From Pilosibacter fragilis (GTDB lineage: Bacteria > Bacillota > Clostridia > Lachnospirales > Lachnospiraceae), in NCBI RefSeq assembly GCF_032490495.1, contig NZ_JAVYJB010000006.1, positions 186,001 to 250,000 on the forward strand: 64,000 nucleotides of DNA, in the 5' to 3' direction. The notes below the pieces were generated by a model. The model ran no database searches and was not told where the DNA came from. It worked only from the letters and a program-made list of their open reading frames with translations. Both the position numbers and the translations under genes were made by a program. This document shows positions 41,190-50,057 of the stretch, one piece after another. The number at the start of each line of letters is the position of its first letter. The stretch's first letter is position 1.

Positions 41190-41933
41190 ATGTGGATATT
41201 TATTTTAGTGGCAGTCATCGCAGTACTACTCATTCTTTACATTAAATTCTATAACCGTTTGCGGCGGCTTTCCGTCAAGGTGCAGGAAGGCAGCGCAGGC
41301 ATTGATGTTGCTTTGGAGAAACGCTACGATATGCTGTCAGAAGAAATTGAAGCAGTAAAAAAGTATCTGGCACATGAGTATCAAATCTACACAGAAGTCA
41401 CATCTACCCGCGCGGGAAAAAAACTGAACGAAAGCATATTTCAGGAAAAGAAACAACTGTCTGAGGAAGCGGTCAAAGCAATCAGCGAGACGATTACCGA
41501 ACAGCAAAAGCAGATGGAAACAATCCGACAGCAGTTGGATCAGCAGCGAGGGCAAGATAACTCTCTTGGAGCGGAAACACCGGGTATGGGAGGCGACGGG
41601 CTGATCGGACATCAGGTAAGTCTGGATCGGAAACTTGGCTTGCTTGCTTCCGCCCAGCAGGGACTCACCGGGGTCAACTCTGCCATCAATGCACTGGCTG
41701 AGCAATACCCAACTCTTTATTCCTATGCGTCCATGCAGCATTTTCAGCAGGATATTTTTGACGCAGAAGAACACTTACAAGCGGCGAGACGGTTGTACAA
41801 CTCTAATGTATCTTTGTATAACCAGAGAATTAACACATTTCCTTATCTGCTTTTAGCAAAACTTCATGGTATGAAAGAAGCGAAGTTTTATACTGTGGAA
41901 GAAAAGAAAAAAGACTTTAAGGTGCAGTTTTGA
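41190..41933 (+). CDS. lemA: LemA-family protein
   Basis: 247 residues: one N-terminal membrane span (MWIFILVAVIAVLLILYIKF), then a helical LemA domain (NRLRRLSVKVQEGSAGIDVA, ALEKRYDML; later YNSNVSLYNQRINTFPYLLL), with a Gln/Gly-rich insertion near residues 115-140. LemA proteins are membrane-associated and of uncertain function, often paired with DUF3137 or TPM proteins. It heads a three-gene cargo cassette with its own promoter; codon use is more AT-rich than the IME backbone. Confidence 0.85.
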   Translation: MWIFILVAVIAVLLILYIKFYNRLRRLSVKVQEGSAGIDVALEKRYDMLSEEIEAVKKYLAHEYQIYTEVTSTRAGKKLNESIFQEKKQLSEEAVKAISETITEQQKQMETIRQQLDQQRGQDNSLGAETPGMGGDGLIGHQVSLDRKLGLLASAQQGLTGVNSAINALAEQYPTLYSYASMQHFQQDIFDAEEHLQAARRLYNSNVSLYNQRINTFPYLLLAKLHGMKEAKFYTVEEKKKDFKVQF

Positions 41934-41953
41934 GAAGAAAGGAAAAAAGATGT

Positions 41954-42940
41954 ATGAAAATGGTGGAACAAAATATCAGCGGTGTCAAGCTGGAACAGTT
42001 GCGGCAGAACGCTGTTAAAAAGCATAAGATTCTGCGGAAGCTGCTCCCGGTGTGCCTGATTTTATTTATAGGATTGACACTGGTAAAAAACCGATTTTTG
42101 TTTGTCTCCATCAGCGAATATGGCTTTGGAGACCCAGCAACTCAGGGGGCCTTTTGGGGTCTGATCGGAGGCATGATGCTCAGTGTGATTTTTGCGGGTG
42201 CTGTTTTTGTTTTTTACTATATGCTGGTCTATAAAAAAGCTTATGACCTCTTTTGTATCAATTTCAAAAACAAATATGTGTTGGACACTCTCCGACAACT
42301 GCCGGATTTTTCCGAACTGCGCTACAATGCCGGAGGCGGTCTTTCTTATGAGGAAATGAACCGTTTAAAGTTAATCCCCGGAGGCCAGTCGGTCTTTTAT
42401 CAATCGTCGGATGAACTGTCCGGCAAGTTGGATGGAGTCCCCTTCCGGGCTGTCAATGTCTGCACTGGCGAAAAAGCTTCCGCAAGAAGTTCTACCCCCA
42501 AAATTCTATTTGAGGGACAGGTTATTGTTTTTTCCTATTTTGATAATCGGAAGATCAGTGAGGGTTTTGTTCAGGTGTTTTCCAAAAAAGCTCTGTCTAA
42601 ACTCAGGGAAACCAGAGTCCCGTTGCCAATTCAGACAGAAAACAGTGTATTCAATGAAAATTTTGCGGTGTTTGCAGAGAACGAGCAGAATGCTTTTTAC
42701 ATCCTGACACCCCAGGTGATGGAGCAGATTACAGCTTTTCAGGAAGCTATGGAAGGAAACGTTTATCTTTCCTTTTCTGAAAAATCCCTGTATGTAACTT
42801 GCAGCCAGCTTCGCAATCCTTTTCATATTTACATAGATATTCCTGTTGAAGAACAGCGTCAAAAGATTGCCGGCGATACGGCGATTCTCCGCAGCGCAAA
42901 GGAAATTCTCATTAGAGCCGGACAAAGCAGTCCGAAATAA
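41954..42940 (+). CDS. DUF3137-family membrane protein
   Basis: 328 residues starting MKMVEQNISG with AAAGGA upstream; the frame is open from 41,930. Two hydrophobic spans (about 27-44 and 65-90) are followed by a soluble domain with GVPFRAVNVCTGEKASARSS and FEGQVIVFSYFDNRKISEGF, features of DUF3137. Such proteins neighbour LemA in many genomes. It is the second gene of the LemA cassette. The function is unknown; a membrane-stress or envelope role is a guess. Confidence 0.75.
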   Translation: MKMVEQNISGVKLEQLRQNAVKKHKILRKLLPVCLILFIGLTLVKNRFLFVSISEYGFGDPATQGAFWGLIGGMMLSVIFAGAVFVFYYMLVYKKAYDLFCINFKNKYVLDTLRQLPDFSELRYNAGGGLSYEEMNRLKLIPGGQSVFYQSSDELSGKLDGVPFRAVNVCTGEKASARSSTPKILFEGQVIVFSYFDNRKISEGFVQVFSKKALSKLRETRVPLPIQTENSVFNENFAVFAENEQNAFYILTPQVMEQITAFQEAMEGNVYLSFSEKSLYVTCSQLRNPFHIYIDIPVEEQRQKIAGDTAILRSAKEILIRAGQSSPK

Positions 42941-42972
42941 GAAGTCAGTCCCTGAAAGGAGGTAGGTATCAT

Positions 42973-43899
42973 ATGGGATGTACGATTGTGTTCGTTATCC
43001 TGCTTGTTATTGGAATAGGCATCCTCTGCTTTTTGACGGGGGATATGACGGCTTTTATCGCCCTGGCTGCTACTTTAGTCATAGGGCTTGGTCTTGCCGG
43101 TATTCTGTATCATATCTATAAATCGAAGCAAAGACGGATGGAGAAGTATAATCCCCTATCCCCTACATTGCGCTGGATGAATGCCGCAGGGTCGATCCTG
43201 ATTGCCGCAAGTCAACATACAAATTTTCATCTACTGGCTGGCTGGCGGTACAATAACGAATTTGACCGGGAAAGTATTAAAACAATGCTGTGGGATTATT
43301 GGGGCATTCAAGGACATGAGACAGCTATAAAGGAAATGCGCAGCCTGATCGACGAGGGAATGCGTGCCAGCTATCGGAGGAAAATGGAACTCTTGTCGCA
43401 TAAATATAAGGATGCTACAGAAGTCCAGCTCATTGAGGAGGCCCGCAAAACTAATCCAAAAGCCGATGAAGCTAGCTATCTGCCGAAAATGCTGACAGCA
43501 TGGCGGCGTTATGGGGAAAATGCCCTGTTAGGCTGGGATATGGGACGCTGCGCATATATCACGCAATGTTGCTATCTGGCAGGCTACATCAATATGAAGG
43601 AAATGTTGGATTTGTGTGTAGATGCCGGGACAAAGGCGCAGGCTTTTTTTCAGAACTGGGAAGAAATGATGGAGAGCTATCTGCTGGGCGGCCAGTTCTG
43701 GCAGCATGAGGATAAGAATGACCCAAAATCCATGACGGCAGAACGATGGAAGCTATATGAACAGCTCTGGCAGGGAAAAAAGCCGTTTCAGGGTTCTCCA
43801 TACCTCGCTGTCCCATTCGACCAGCCTCTTTCCAAAGAGGTCATCACCAACGAATACGGCATTCTGCCGGAATACCAGAAATATTATAATTATGGATAG
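42973..43899 (+). CDS. DUF1266-family protein with N-terminal membrane spans
   Basis: 308 residues: two spans in the first 50 residues, then a soluble domain with LLGWDMGRCAYITQCCYLAG, the DUF1266 signature (W-D-x-G-R...YLAGYI). GGAGG lies upstream. It is the last gene of the LemA cassette. DUF1266 proteins are of unknown function; some lie near toxin/immunity-like loci. Possibly the cassette acts at the envelope. Confidence 0.75.
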   Translation: MGCTIVFVILLVIGIGILCFLTGDMTAFIALAATLVIGLGLAGILYHIYKSKQRRMEKYNPLSPTLRWMNAAGSILIAASQHTNFHLLAGWRYNNEFDRESIKTMLWDYWGIQGHETAIKEMRSLIDEGMRASYRRKMELLSHKYKDATEVQLIEEARKTNPKADEASYLPKMLTAWRRYGENALLGWDMGRCAYITQCCYLAGYINMKEMLDLCVDAGTKAQAFFQNWEEMMESYLLGGQFWQHEDKNDPKSMTAERWKLYEQLWQGKKPFQGSPYLAVPFDQPLSKEVITNEYGILPEYQKYYNYG

Positions 43900-44003
43900 A
43901 TAGCCTCTGGTACAGAGTAGGCATTGACAAAAGCACTTACAAATACTGAGGTAATGCTAATTTGATTATTTAGTCATTGAAAAATCCCTTTAGGAACTAA
44001 AGG

Positions 44004-44045
44004 GCGCACTTCTATACATACCCTACCGGCTATGTATTCGTGCGC
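44004..44045. other. Candidate oriT/nic region of the IME
   Basis: GCGCAC...ATACATA (44,004-44,020), spacer CCCTACCGGC, TATGTAT...GTGCGC (44,031-44,045) form an imperfect inverted repeat about 255 bases upstream of the relaxase operon. A CCCTTTAG / CTAAAGGG hairpin precedes it. The rest of 43,900-44,299 has no gene and is rich in small hairpins, for example CAAGGGG / CCCCTTG near 44,115. Confidence 0.5.
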
Positions 44046-44299
44046 TCTGCGAGGCAAAGCGGCGGATTGCCAAATGGAGCAATCTGCCGTTTCTGCGTCA
44101 CTGCGTTCCGTCCAAGGGGCTGCACCCCTTGCGGCGCTTTGCGCCTATCCCTGCCTGCCCCCAAAAGGGGGACACCCGCCCTGCGTCTGTCCCCCTTCCG
44201 AGGGCCTTACAACCGAACACCGACACCCTGACCGCTCACCGGGAACGCCCCGGAGGACGGTCATTTTTTCACCCATTTTTAGTAAAGGAGGGCAACACC

Positions 44300-44590
44300 A
44301 TGAGCAAAGAATTAGATGAACTTCGGCAGGAGTACGCCGAGAACGAAGCCAAGCTGCGCCAGTACCAGAACCGGGTCAAACGGCTGGAACAGCGCAGGCA
44401 GTATTATGAAAAGGGTGAGCGCCAGAAACGCGCCCACCGGCTCATTACCAGAGGGGCCGCCGTGGAGAGTGTGGCCCCGGAGGTCAGGCCCCTGTCCGAG
44501 CAGGGCTTCTATGCCCTTGCCGAGTATATCTTCTCCATGCCGGAGGTGCGGGCCGCTGTCCATGCCGCCGCCCAGCGGGAGGGCGAGTAA
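44300..44590 (+). CDS. DUF3847 protein, likely relaxase accessory
   Basis: 96 residues starting MSKELDELRQEYAENEAKL, a coiled coil in the first half, then basic residues (KRAHRLITRGAAVESVAPEV) and LSEQGFYALAEYIFSMPEV. AAAGGAGG precedes the ATG, and the stop abuts the relaxase ATG directly. Such DUF3847 proteins commonly precede MobA/MobL relaxases and may act in relaxosome assembly or regulation. Confidence 0.75.
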   Translation: MSKELDELRQEYAENEAKLRQYQNRVKRLEQRRQYYEKGERQKRAHRLITRGAAVESVAPEVRPLSEQGFYALAEYIFSMPEVRAAVHAAAQREGE

Positions 44591-46063
44591 ATGGCCCTGT
44601 TCCATTTGAGCGTCACGCAGGTCAAACGGAGCGAGGGACAGTCGGCCATCGCGTCGGCAGCCTACCGCGCCGGGGAGCGGCTTTACAGTGAACGCTACGG
44701 CGAGTACAGCGACTACACCCGCAAGGGCGGCGTGATCTGCTCCGACATTCTCCTGCCCCCGCAGGCCCCGCCCGAATACCAAGACCGCCAGACCCTGTGG
44801 AACGCCGTAGAGGAAGTGGAGCGCCACAAGGACGCCCAGCTTGCGTACAGCTTTGATATTGCCTTGCAGAACGAGTTTTCTTTGGAGGAAAACATCGCCC
44901 TCGCAAGGCAGTTTTTGTTGGAGCAGTTTGTCAGCCGGGGCATGGTGGTGGACTTTGCCGTACACCAGCCCGACAAGGAGGATGGTGGCATACCCAACCC
45001 CCACTTCCATGTGCTTTGCCCCATCCGGCCTATCCGGGAGGATGGCAAGTGGGGCTTCAAGCAGCGGCGCGTCTACCGTCTGGACGAGGACGGCAACCGC
45101 ATACTGGACAGCAAGGGCAAGCCCCTCTTTGACGCGGTTCCCACCACCGACTGGGGCAGCCCGGAAACGCTGGAACACTGGCGGGAGGCGTGGGCCGGAA
45201 TGTGCAACGCCAAGTTTGCAGAAAAGGGCCTGACCTGCCGGATCGACCACCGCTCCTATCTGCGGCAAGGGCTTGACCTGCTCCCCACCGTCCACGAGGG
45301 GCCAGCGGTGCGCCAGATGGAGGCGCGGGGGATCGCCACCGACAAGGGCGACCTCAACCGCTGGATCAGGGCCACCAACGCCCTCTTGAACGATTTGAAG
45401 CGGAGGATCGCCGCCCTGTTTGGCTGGCTGAACGAGGTGCGGGAGGAACTTTCCAAGCCACAGGCCCCCGCCCTTGCCGATCTGCTGGGGGCCTACTACG
45501 GGACGAGAAACGCGGGGGCGTGGAGCAATAGGGGCAAGGTGGGCAATCTCCAAAGGTTTGCCGATACCGTGAACTATCTGACCGGGCAGAAGCTCTACAC
45601 CGTGGACGATTTGGAGGCCCGCGTCACTTCCCACAATGAGCGGATCGAGGAACTAAAGGCCAGCATGAACAGCAAGCAGACCCGCATGAAGGAGCTGCAA
45701 GCCCTGCTGGAACAGGCGGGACGCTACCGGGAGCTGAAACCCATCCACGACCAGATGAACGCCATCCACCGGCAGGGCCAGCGGGAGAAATTCAAGGCCG
45801 CCCACGAGGGGGAGCTGCGGCAGTTTTACATGGCCCGCCGCAAGCTGAAAGACCACTTCACCCCGGAGGGCAGGCTGCCCCTTACCAAGTGGAAAACGGA
45901 GTACGGCAAGCTGCAACAGGCATACCAAGAGGCATACGCCAAGTACACGCCCATCCGGGAGGACTTGATGAAGCTGTACCAAGTGAAATCCGTGGTGGAC
46001 AGCGCGAGCCGCCAGCAGGAGCAGGCTCACACCCAGCGCCGGGACAGGGATATGGATCGGTAA
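44591..46063 (+). CDS. MobQ-type (MobA/MobL) relaxase
   Basis: 490 residues. The N-terminal FHLSVTQVKRSEGQSAIASA and AAYRAGERL are the family opening with a likely catalytic tyrosine, and HQPDKEDGGIPNPHFHVL carries the metal-binding histidines (PHFH motif III). It nicks at oriT and pilots the strand into a recipient. The C-terminal half is a long helical, coiled-coil region. It lets the IME use the ICE's (or another) secretion channel. Confidence 0.9.
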   Translation: MALFHLSVTQVKRSEGQSAIASAAYRAGERLYSERYGEYSDYTRKGGVICSDILLPPQAPPEYQDRQTLWNAVEEVERHKDAQLAYSFDIALQNEFSLEENIALARQFLLEQFVSRGMVVDFAVHQPDKEDGGIPNPHFHVLCPIRPIREDGKWGFKQRRVYRLDEDGNRILDSKGKPLFDAVPTTDWGSPETLEHWREAWAGMCNAKFAEKGLTCRIDHRSYLRQGLDLLPTVHEGPAVRQMEARGIATDKGDLNRWIRATNALLNDLKRRIAALFGWLNEVREELSKPQAPALADLLGAYYGTRNAGAWSNRGKVGNLQRFADTVNYLTGQKLYTVDDLEARVTSHNERIEELKASMNSKQTRMKELQALLEQAGRYRELKPIHDQMNAIHRQGQREKFKAAHEGELRQFYMARRKLKDHFTPEGRLPLTKWKTEYGKLQQAYQEAYAKYTPIREDLMKLYQVKSVVDSASRQQEQAHTQRRDRDMDR

Positions 46064-46121
46064 GGGACTTCCCATTTCCCGCCGCCAGTGGTAAAATGAA
46101 ATCAGTTTTACGGGCCACCAG

Positions 46122-46191
46122 CTATGGGACAAAGTGTCCCATAGCTGGGGGCATGATCGCCCCGCCCAACTTCTGGACACTTTGTCCAGCC
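46122..46191. repeat. Palindrome sites 7 and 8, tandem pair in the IME
   Basis: Site 7, CTATGGGACA-aag-TGTCCCATAG (46,122-46,144), is a perfect 10-bp-arm palindrome. Site 8, TCTGGACACTTTGTCCAGCC (46,172-46,191), is 50 bp away. GGCATGATCGCCC lies between, as at 39,081-39,150. Confidence 0.8.
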
Positions 46192-46242
46192 AGCGGATAA
46201 GAAATGGCTAACGCATGACCATAAGAGACAGGGGGATTTGTA

Positions 46243-46716
46243 ATGAGCGGAAAGAAGAACAAAAGACTTTTAGGAGTTATTTCTATTTTCCTGTGGGCTG
46301 TTATTCTAACGATTGTATTACGCTCGTATTTGGAGAAAACAGGATATACCCTGCCTGTTTTCTGGATTGTCATTCTGGCCTGTGCCGCCGCCTTCCTCGG
46401 CTGGTGGGTTTATATGAGTGTGCGGATCAACCATCTCATAAAGAGACTTGACGCAGCAGGTTTTCAATATCAAACCACCCATGATGAAAAAGCCTATCTG
46501 ACAGAATTAGATGAATGTGCGAAAATGCCCGGAGCAGAAAAAATCACGCTTTCCAAAATGCCAGCAAAAGATTATTTAACCATTCTGAAAATCAGGACGC
46601 TGCGGGAGGCCGGACGGACAGCTGAAGCAAGCACTCTGCTGGAAACGGCCCGGCCAGAAATCACAAATGACAGGGCGAGACAGCTATTAAAAGCGGAAGA
46701 AGAACAACTACCATAA
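46243..46716 (+). CDS. Two-span membrane protein, cargo
   Basis: 157 residues. Two hydrophobic spans (about 9-27 and 37-58) are followed by a helical soluble domain of about 95 residues resembling a TPR-like pair (LTELDECAKMPGAEKITLSK; TLREAGRTAEASTLLETARP). No family is recognised. It and the next gene lie between two copies of a GGACACTTTG-type repeat, where related elements would run straight from relaxase to primase. The start has AGGGGG upstream at a good distance. Confidence 0.6.
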   Translation: MSGKKNKRLLGVISIFLWAVILTIVLRSYLEKTGYTLPVFWIVILACAAAFLGWWVYMSVRINHLIKRLDAAGFQYQTTHDEKAYLTELDECAKMPGAEKITLSKMPAKDYLTILKIRTLREAGRTAEASTLLETARPEITNDRARQLLKAEEEQLP

Positions 46717-46747
46717 GCCAAGCACAGTCTTTCAGGAGGGATAGGTG

Positions 46748-47464
46748 ATGACAAAAAGAGGAAAAAGACGGCTCGTGATATTTTTGTGCGCGGCGGTTAT
46801 TCTTGTGGCGGCGGGGATCGTCTGGGTCAAGCTGCACCCGCCCCGTCCACTCCATGAGCAGATCGCAGATTATATGTACCATTCCCGCACAGACCCAAAG
46901 CTGGAATACCTCGTTGAGAAATATGGTGATGAATTTGTGGCAACAGAGTACGGAAGTATTCAATCTACACGATTTTCAGATTTTTATGTAAATGTAGAAT
47001 GGTATGAAGAAGAAAAAACCTACAAAGACGATTACATCGTTTATTTGAGAAAGCAAGAATTAGAAAGTATCTTAATCCCCATAGCAGAACCTATCTTTGG
47101 TAAGTGCAAATTATTTGTTATTAGCTATGGCGATTGTCCATCGAATTATGGGAAAGATACATCCGCGCTGGAACTACTGGGCGCATCAGAAGAATACCCG
47201 CTTGTTCAAGTTTGTGTTTATACAACAAAAGACGCCAATCAAAGGGACGAGGATATGCAGAAATGGACAGAGGCGCTTCAAGAGCGCAGGTATTTTGTCT
47301 GTGCAAATATCGATTATCTTTCCAGCGAAACTTACGACAAAGTAGAGCAAAAGAGTTATCAGTACATAAATGGAGACGATGACTACATATGTCGTGGCAG
47401 CGCATTCATTTCTCCCGATAATTTTAAATGGCGTTTTGGCGGATGGGAGGAAAAAAATGACTGA
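46748..47464 (+). CDS. Membrane-anchored protein, cargo
   Basis: 238 residues starting MTKRGKRRLVIFLCAAVILV: one N-terminal span, then an extracytoplasmic domain rich in Tyr, Asp and Glu. GGAGGGATAGGTG lies upstream. The domain has EYGSIQSTRFSDFYVNVEWY and YGDCPSNYGKDTSALELLG; no known family is recognised. AT-richer than the IME backbone. It is the second gene of a pair bounded by palindromic repeats. Confidence 0.6.
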   Translation: MTKRGKRRLVIFLCAAVILVAAGIVWVKLHPPRPLHEQIADYMYHSRTDPKLEYLVEKYGDEFVATEYGSIQSTRFSDFYVNVEWYEEEKTYKDDYIVYLRKQELESILIPIAEPIFGKCKLFVISYGDCPSNYGKDTSALELLGASEEYPLVQVCVYTTKDANQRDEDMQKWTEALQERRYFVCANIDYLSSETYDKVEQKSYQYINGDDDYICRGSAFISPDNFKWRFGGWEEKND

Positions 47465-47481
47465 TGGTACACCGTTCCAAC

Positions 47482-47502
47482 TTCTGGACACTTTGGTCAG
47501 CC
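47482..47502. repeat. Palindrome site 9, degenerate
   Basis: TTCTGGACACTTTGGTCAGCC: close to site 8 with its flank CCAACTTCTGGACACTTTG, but with an extra G that breaks one arm. Confidence 0.65.
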
Positions 47503-47634
47503 AAAAACGGAAAACCAAACACCACCCACTAAGGCGCGGCTTGCTGGCCGCACCTTTCCTATGTGAAAATTGAATATGGAACCCAACAACCGGCGCTTGC
47601 CATTTTCCTTGTGAGAATGACAGGCGCTTTTCTT

Positions 47635-48288
47635 ATGTTCAGGAGGATTTCATCGAATGTATTTGAAGCTGTCAAGCAGTCTGTCACCACCCGGCAGGCC
47701 GCCGAGCGTTATGGTGTCCGGGTGGGCCGGAACGGGATGTGCCGCTGCCCCTTCCTTGACGATAAGACCCCCAGCATGAAGGCTGACCGGCGCTTTCACT
47801 GTTTCGGCTGCGGCGCGGACGGGGATGCGATCGACTTTGTTTCCCGTCTGGAAGCTGTCAGCCCCAAGGAAGCCGCCCTCATGCTGGCACAGGCGTTTTC
47901 CGTCCCTTATGAGGACAAGGAGCTGCCCAGCCACAGGAAACCACCGCAGGAAACCCCGGAACAAAGTTTTAAGCGTATGGAGCGGCATTGTTTCCGGGTA
48001 CTGTGCGACTACCGAAACCTGCTTCGCCGCTGGAAGGAGGACTGTGCCCCCAAGACCCCAGAGGACGATTGGAACCCTTTGTTTGTGGAAGCCCTGCAAA
48101 AGCAGGACTATGTGGACTATCTGCTGGACACGCTGCTCTCCCCGGACATGGAGGAACGGGCGGCGCTGATCGCCAGCTATGGAAAGGAAGTGAGAAGCAT
48201 TGAGCGAAGAATGGCAGAACTTGAAGCCGGAGCTGCGGCAGGCCGTGACGGACGCCATACAAGAAGCGCCGCCGCCCCGGAGCGTTGA
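47635..48288 (+). CDS. CHC2 zinc-finger primase-like protein
   Basis: 217 residues. The zinc motif C-x-C...H-C-F-G-C (MCRCPFLDDKTPSMKADRRF; HCFGCGADGDAIDF) is that of DnaG-type primases, and only this domain is present; the catalytic TOPRIM is absent. The start is unclear: homologs begin MNVFEAVKQ, but here an AGGAGG is followed by an in-frame AAT GTA with no ATG, so the upstream in-frame ATG (47,635) is given. It overlaps the VapE gene, and the two probably act in IME replication. Confidence 0.75.
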   Translation: MFRRISSNVFEAVKQSVTTRQAAERYGVRVGRNGMCRCPFLDDKTPSMKADRRFHCFGCGADGDAIDFVSRLEAVSPKEAALMLAQAFSVPYEDKELPSHRKPPQETPEQSFKRMERHCFRVLCDYRNLLRRWKEDCAPKTPEDDWNPLFVEALQKQDYVDYLLDTLLSPDMEERAALIASYGKEVRSIERRMAELEAGAAAGRDGRHTRSAAAPER

Positions 48289-49600
48289 GGAAGTCAAAGC
48301 CATGCTGGAAAGCACCGAGAAAGGCGGTGTGCGGAACAGTATTCAAAACTGCCTGACCGTCTTTCAGCATGACCCCGTTTTATCCGGGGCGCTGGCAAAG
48401 AACCTGCTGACCGAGCGTATAGACCTGCTGCGGCCCATCGGCAGGAAGCACCGGCCCGGCAGCCGCGCCCTGACCGACACGGACATGAAGTATATCCGGC
48501 TGTATCTGGAAAAGACCTACGGCCTGACCAGCGAGAAAAAGATCGCGGACGCCGCCGACCTTGCGGCAGACGCCAACCGCTACCACCCCATCCGGGACTA
48601 CCTGAACGGCCTGACCTGGGACAGAACCGAGCGAATCCGCTTTTGCCTGCGCCACTTTTTAGGAGCCGACAGCGACCAGTACACCTATGAAGCCCTGCGG
48701 CTGTTCCTGCTGGGAGCCATCCACCGGGCATTCTGCCCCGGCTGTAAATTTGAAGTCATGCTCTGTCTGGTGGGCGGTCAGGGAGCCGGGAAATCCACCT
48801 TTTTCCGGCTGCTGGCCGTGAAGGACGAGTGGTTTTCCGATGACCTTCGCAAGCTGGACGATGACAATGTGTACCGCAAGCTGCAAGGCCACTGGATTAT
48901 TGAGATGTCGGAGATGATCGCCACCGCCAACGCCAAGAGCATTGAGGAAATCAAGTCTTTTTTGAGCCGACAGAAGGAGGTCTATAAAATCCCATACGAA
49001 ACCCACCCGGAGGACAGGCTGCGGCAATGCGTGTTCGGAGGAACTTCCAACGCCCTGGACTTCCTGCCCCTTGACCGCTCCGGCAACCGCCGCTTTATCC
49101 CGGTCATGGTGTACCCGGAGCAAGCCGAGGTTCACATTTTGGAGGACGAAGCTGCTTCCAGAGCCTACATCGAACAGGTGTGGGCCGAGGCCATGACCAT
49201 CTACCGCAGCGGGGATTTTAAACTGTCTTTCAGCCCTGAAATGGTGCGCTATCTCAAAGAACACCAGCGGGACTTTATGCCGGAGGACACCAAGGCCGGG
49301 ATGATCCAAGCCTACCTTGACCGCTACACCGGCAGCGCGGTGTGTTCCAAGCAGCTTTACAAGGAGGCGTTGAACCACCCCTATGACGAGCCGAAACAAT
49401 GGGAAATCCGGGAGGTCAACGACATTATGAACCATTGTGTCACGGGCTGGCGCTACTTCTCCAATCCCCGGATATTTGAGGGCTACGGCAGGCAGAAGGG
49501 CTGGGAACGCGAAGCCCCGGCAACGGGCTTTGACAACGGGGCCGAAAAAACCCCGGAGGGCTTTATGGAAGTCACAGAGCAGATGGAGCTGCCATTTTGA
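48200..49600 (+). CDS. VapE-family helicase-like replication protein
   Basis: 466 residues with a TTG start (AAGGAAG upstream). The VirE/VapE domain holds Walker A GGQGAGKSTFF (about residue 191), the following LDDDNVYRKLQGHWIIEMSE, and FGGTSNALDFLPLDRSGNRR, as in P4-like SF3 ATPases. With the CHC2 protein it likely gives the excised IME limited replication. The 5' end overlaps the primase gene by 89 bases. A gene-free, GTTGCCGG-rich stretch (49,601-49,853) follows. Confidence 0.82.
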   Translation: MSEEWQNLKPELRQAVTDAIQEAPPPRSVEEVKAMLESTEKGGVRNSIQNCLTVFQHDPVLSGALAKNLLTERIDLLRPIGRKHRPGSRALTDTDMKYIRLYLEKTYGLTSEKKIADAADLAADANRYHPIRDYLNGLTWDRTERIRFCLRHFLGADSDQYTYEALRLFLLGAIHRAFCPGCKFEVMLCLVGGQGAGKSTFFRLLAVKDEWFSDDLRKLDDDNVYRKLQGHWIIEMSEMIATANAKSIEEIKSFLSRQKEVYKIPYETHPEDRLRQCVFGGTSNALDFLPLDRSGNRRFIPVMVYPEQAEVHILEDEAASRAYIEQVWAEAMTIYRSGDFKLSFSPEMVRYLKEHQRDFMPEDTKAGMIQAYLDRYTGSAVCSKQLYKEALNHPYDEPKQWEIREVNDIMNHCVTGWRYFSNPRIFEGYGRQKGWEREAPATGFDNGAEKTPEGFMEVTEQMELPF

Positions 49601-49853
49601 AAAATCCGGGGAAAAACCAGCCGATTGCCGACCCGGTTGCTATCCCGTTGCCGGGCCAGTTGCCGGGAAATAGCCTGTCACTACGGGCTTTTCTCCCCTC
49701 TGACAACCAAAACAACCAAAAAATAAAAGAAAAAGTAAATAGTAACCCAACCGCCAGACAGAGATAGTTTGCAAGGTTTTTTGAAGCCCGTTGCCGGACT
49801 TCGTTGCCAGCCCTCTCCTTGTCTGGCTATTCTATTATGGAGGATAACTGCCT

Positions 49854-50051
49854 ATGGCAAAAACCAAAACAGAAATTCATGTGACCACAGTATTTGACGG
49901 TGAACTGGACGCTGCCGATGTATTTGTAAGCCTGATCGCACAGAAATACGGGCAGGACACCGGGAAAAGAAATCTTGCGAAAAAGCAAGAAACCGAGTAT
50001 AATAAAGATAAGGTTCAGAAGAACCGTGTTCCGTCTGGATTGTGCGGGTAA
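49854..50051 (+). CDS. Small protein upstream of the recombinase
   Basis: 65 residues starting MAKTKTEIHVTTVFDGELDA, with GGAGG upstream; ends 6 bases before the recombinase. Sequence DVFVSLIAQKYGQD is common in small proteins next to Tn4451-type recombinases; function unknown, perhaps an excision or regulatory factor. Confidence 0.55.
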   Translation: MAKTKTEIHVTTVFDGELDAADVFVSLIAQKYGQDTGKRNLAKKQETEYNKDKVQKNRVPSGLCG

Positions 50052-50057
50052 ACGGTT

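Noticed and set aside
44312..45634. Long minus-strand open frame opposite the MobQ relaxase
   Set aside because: A GC-skew shadow of the relaxase and DUF3847 genes; no domain and no start site.
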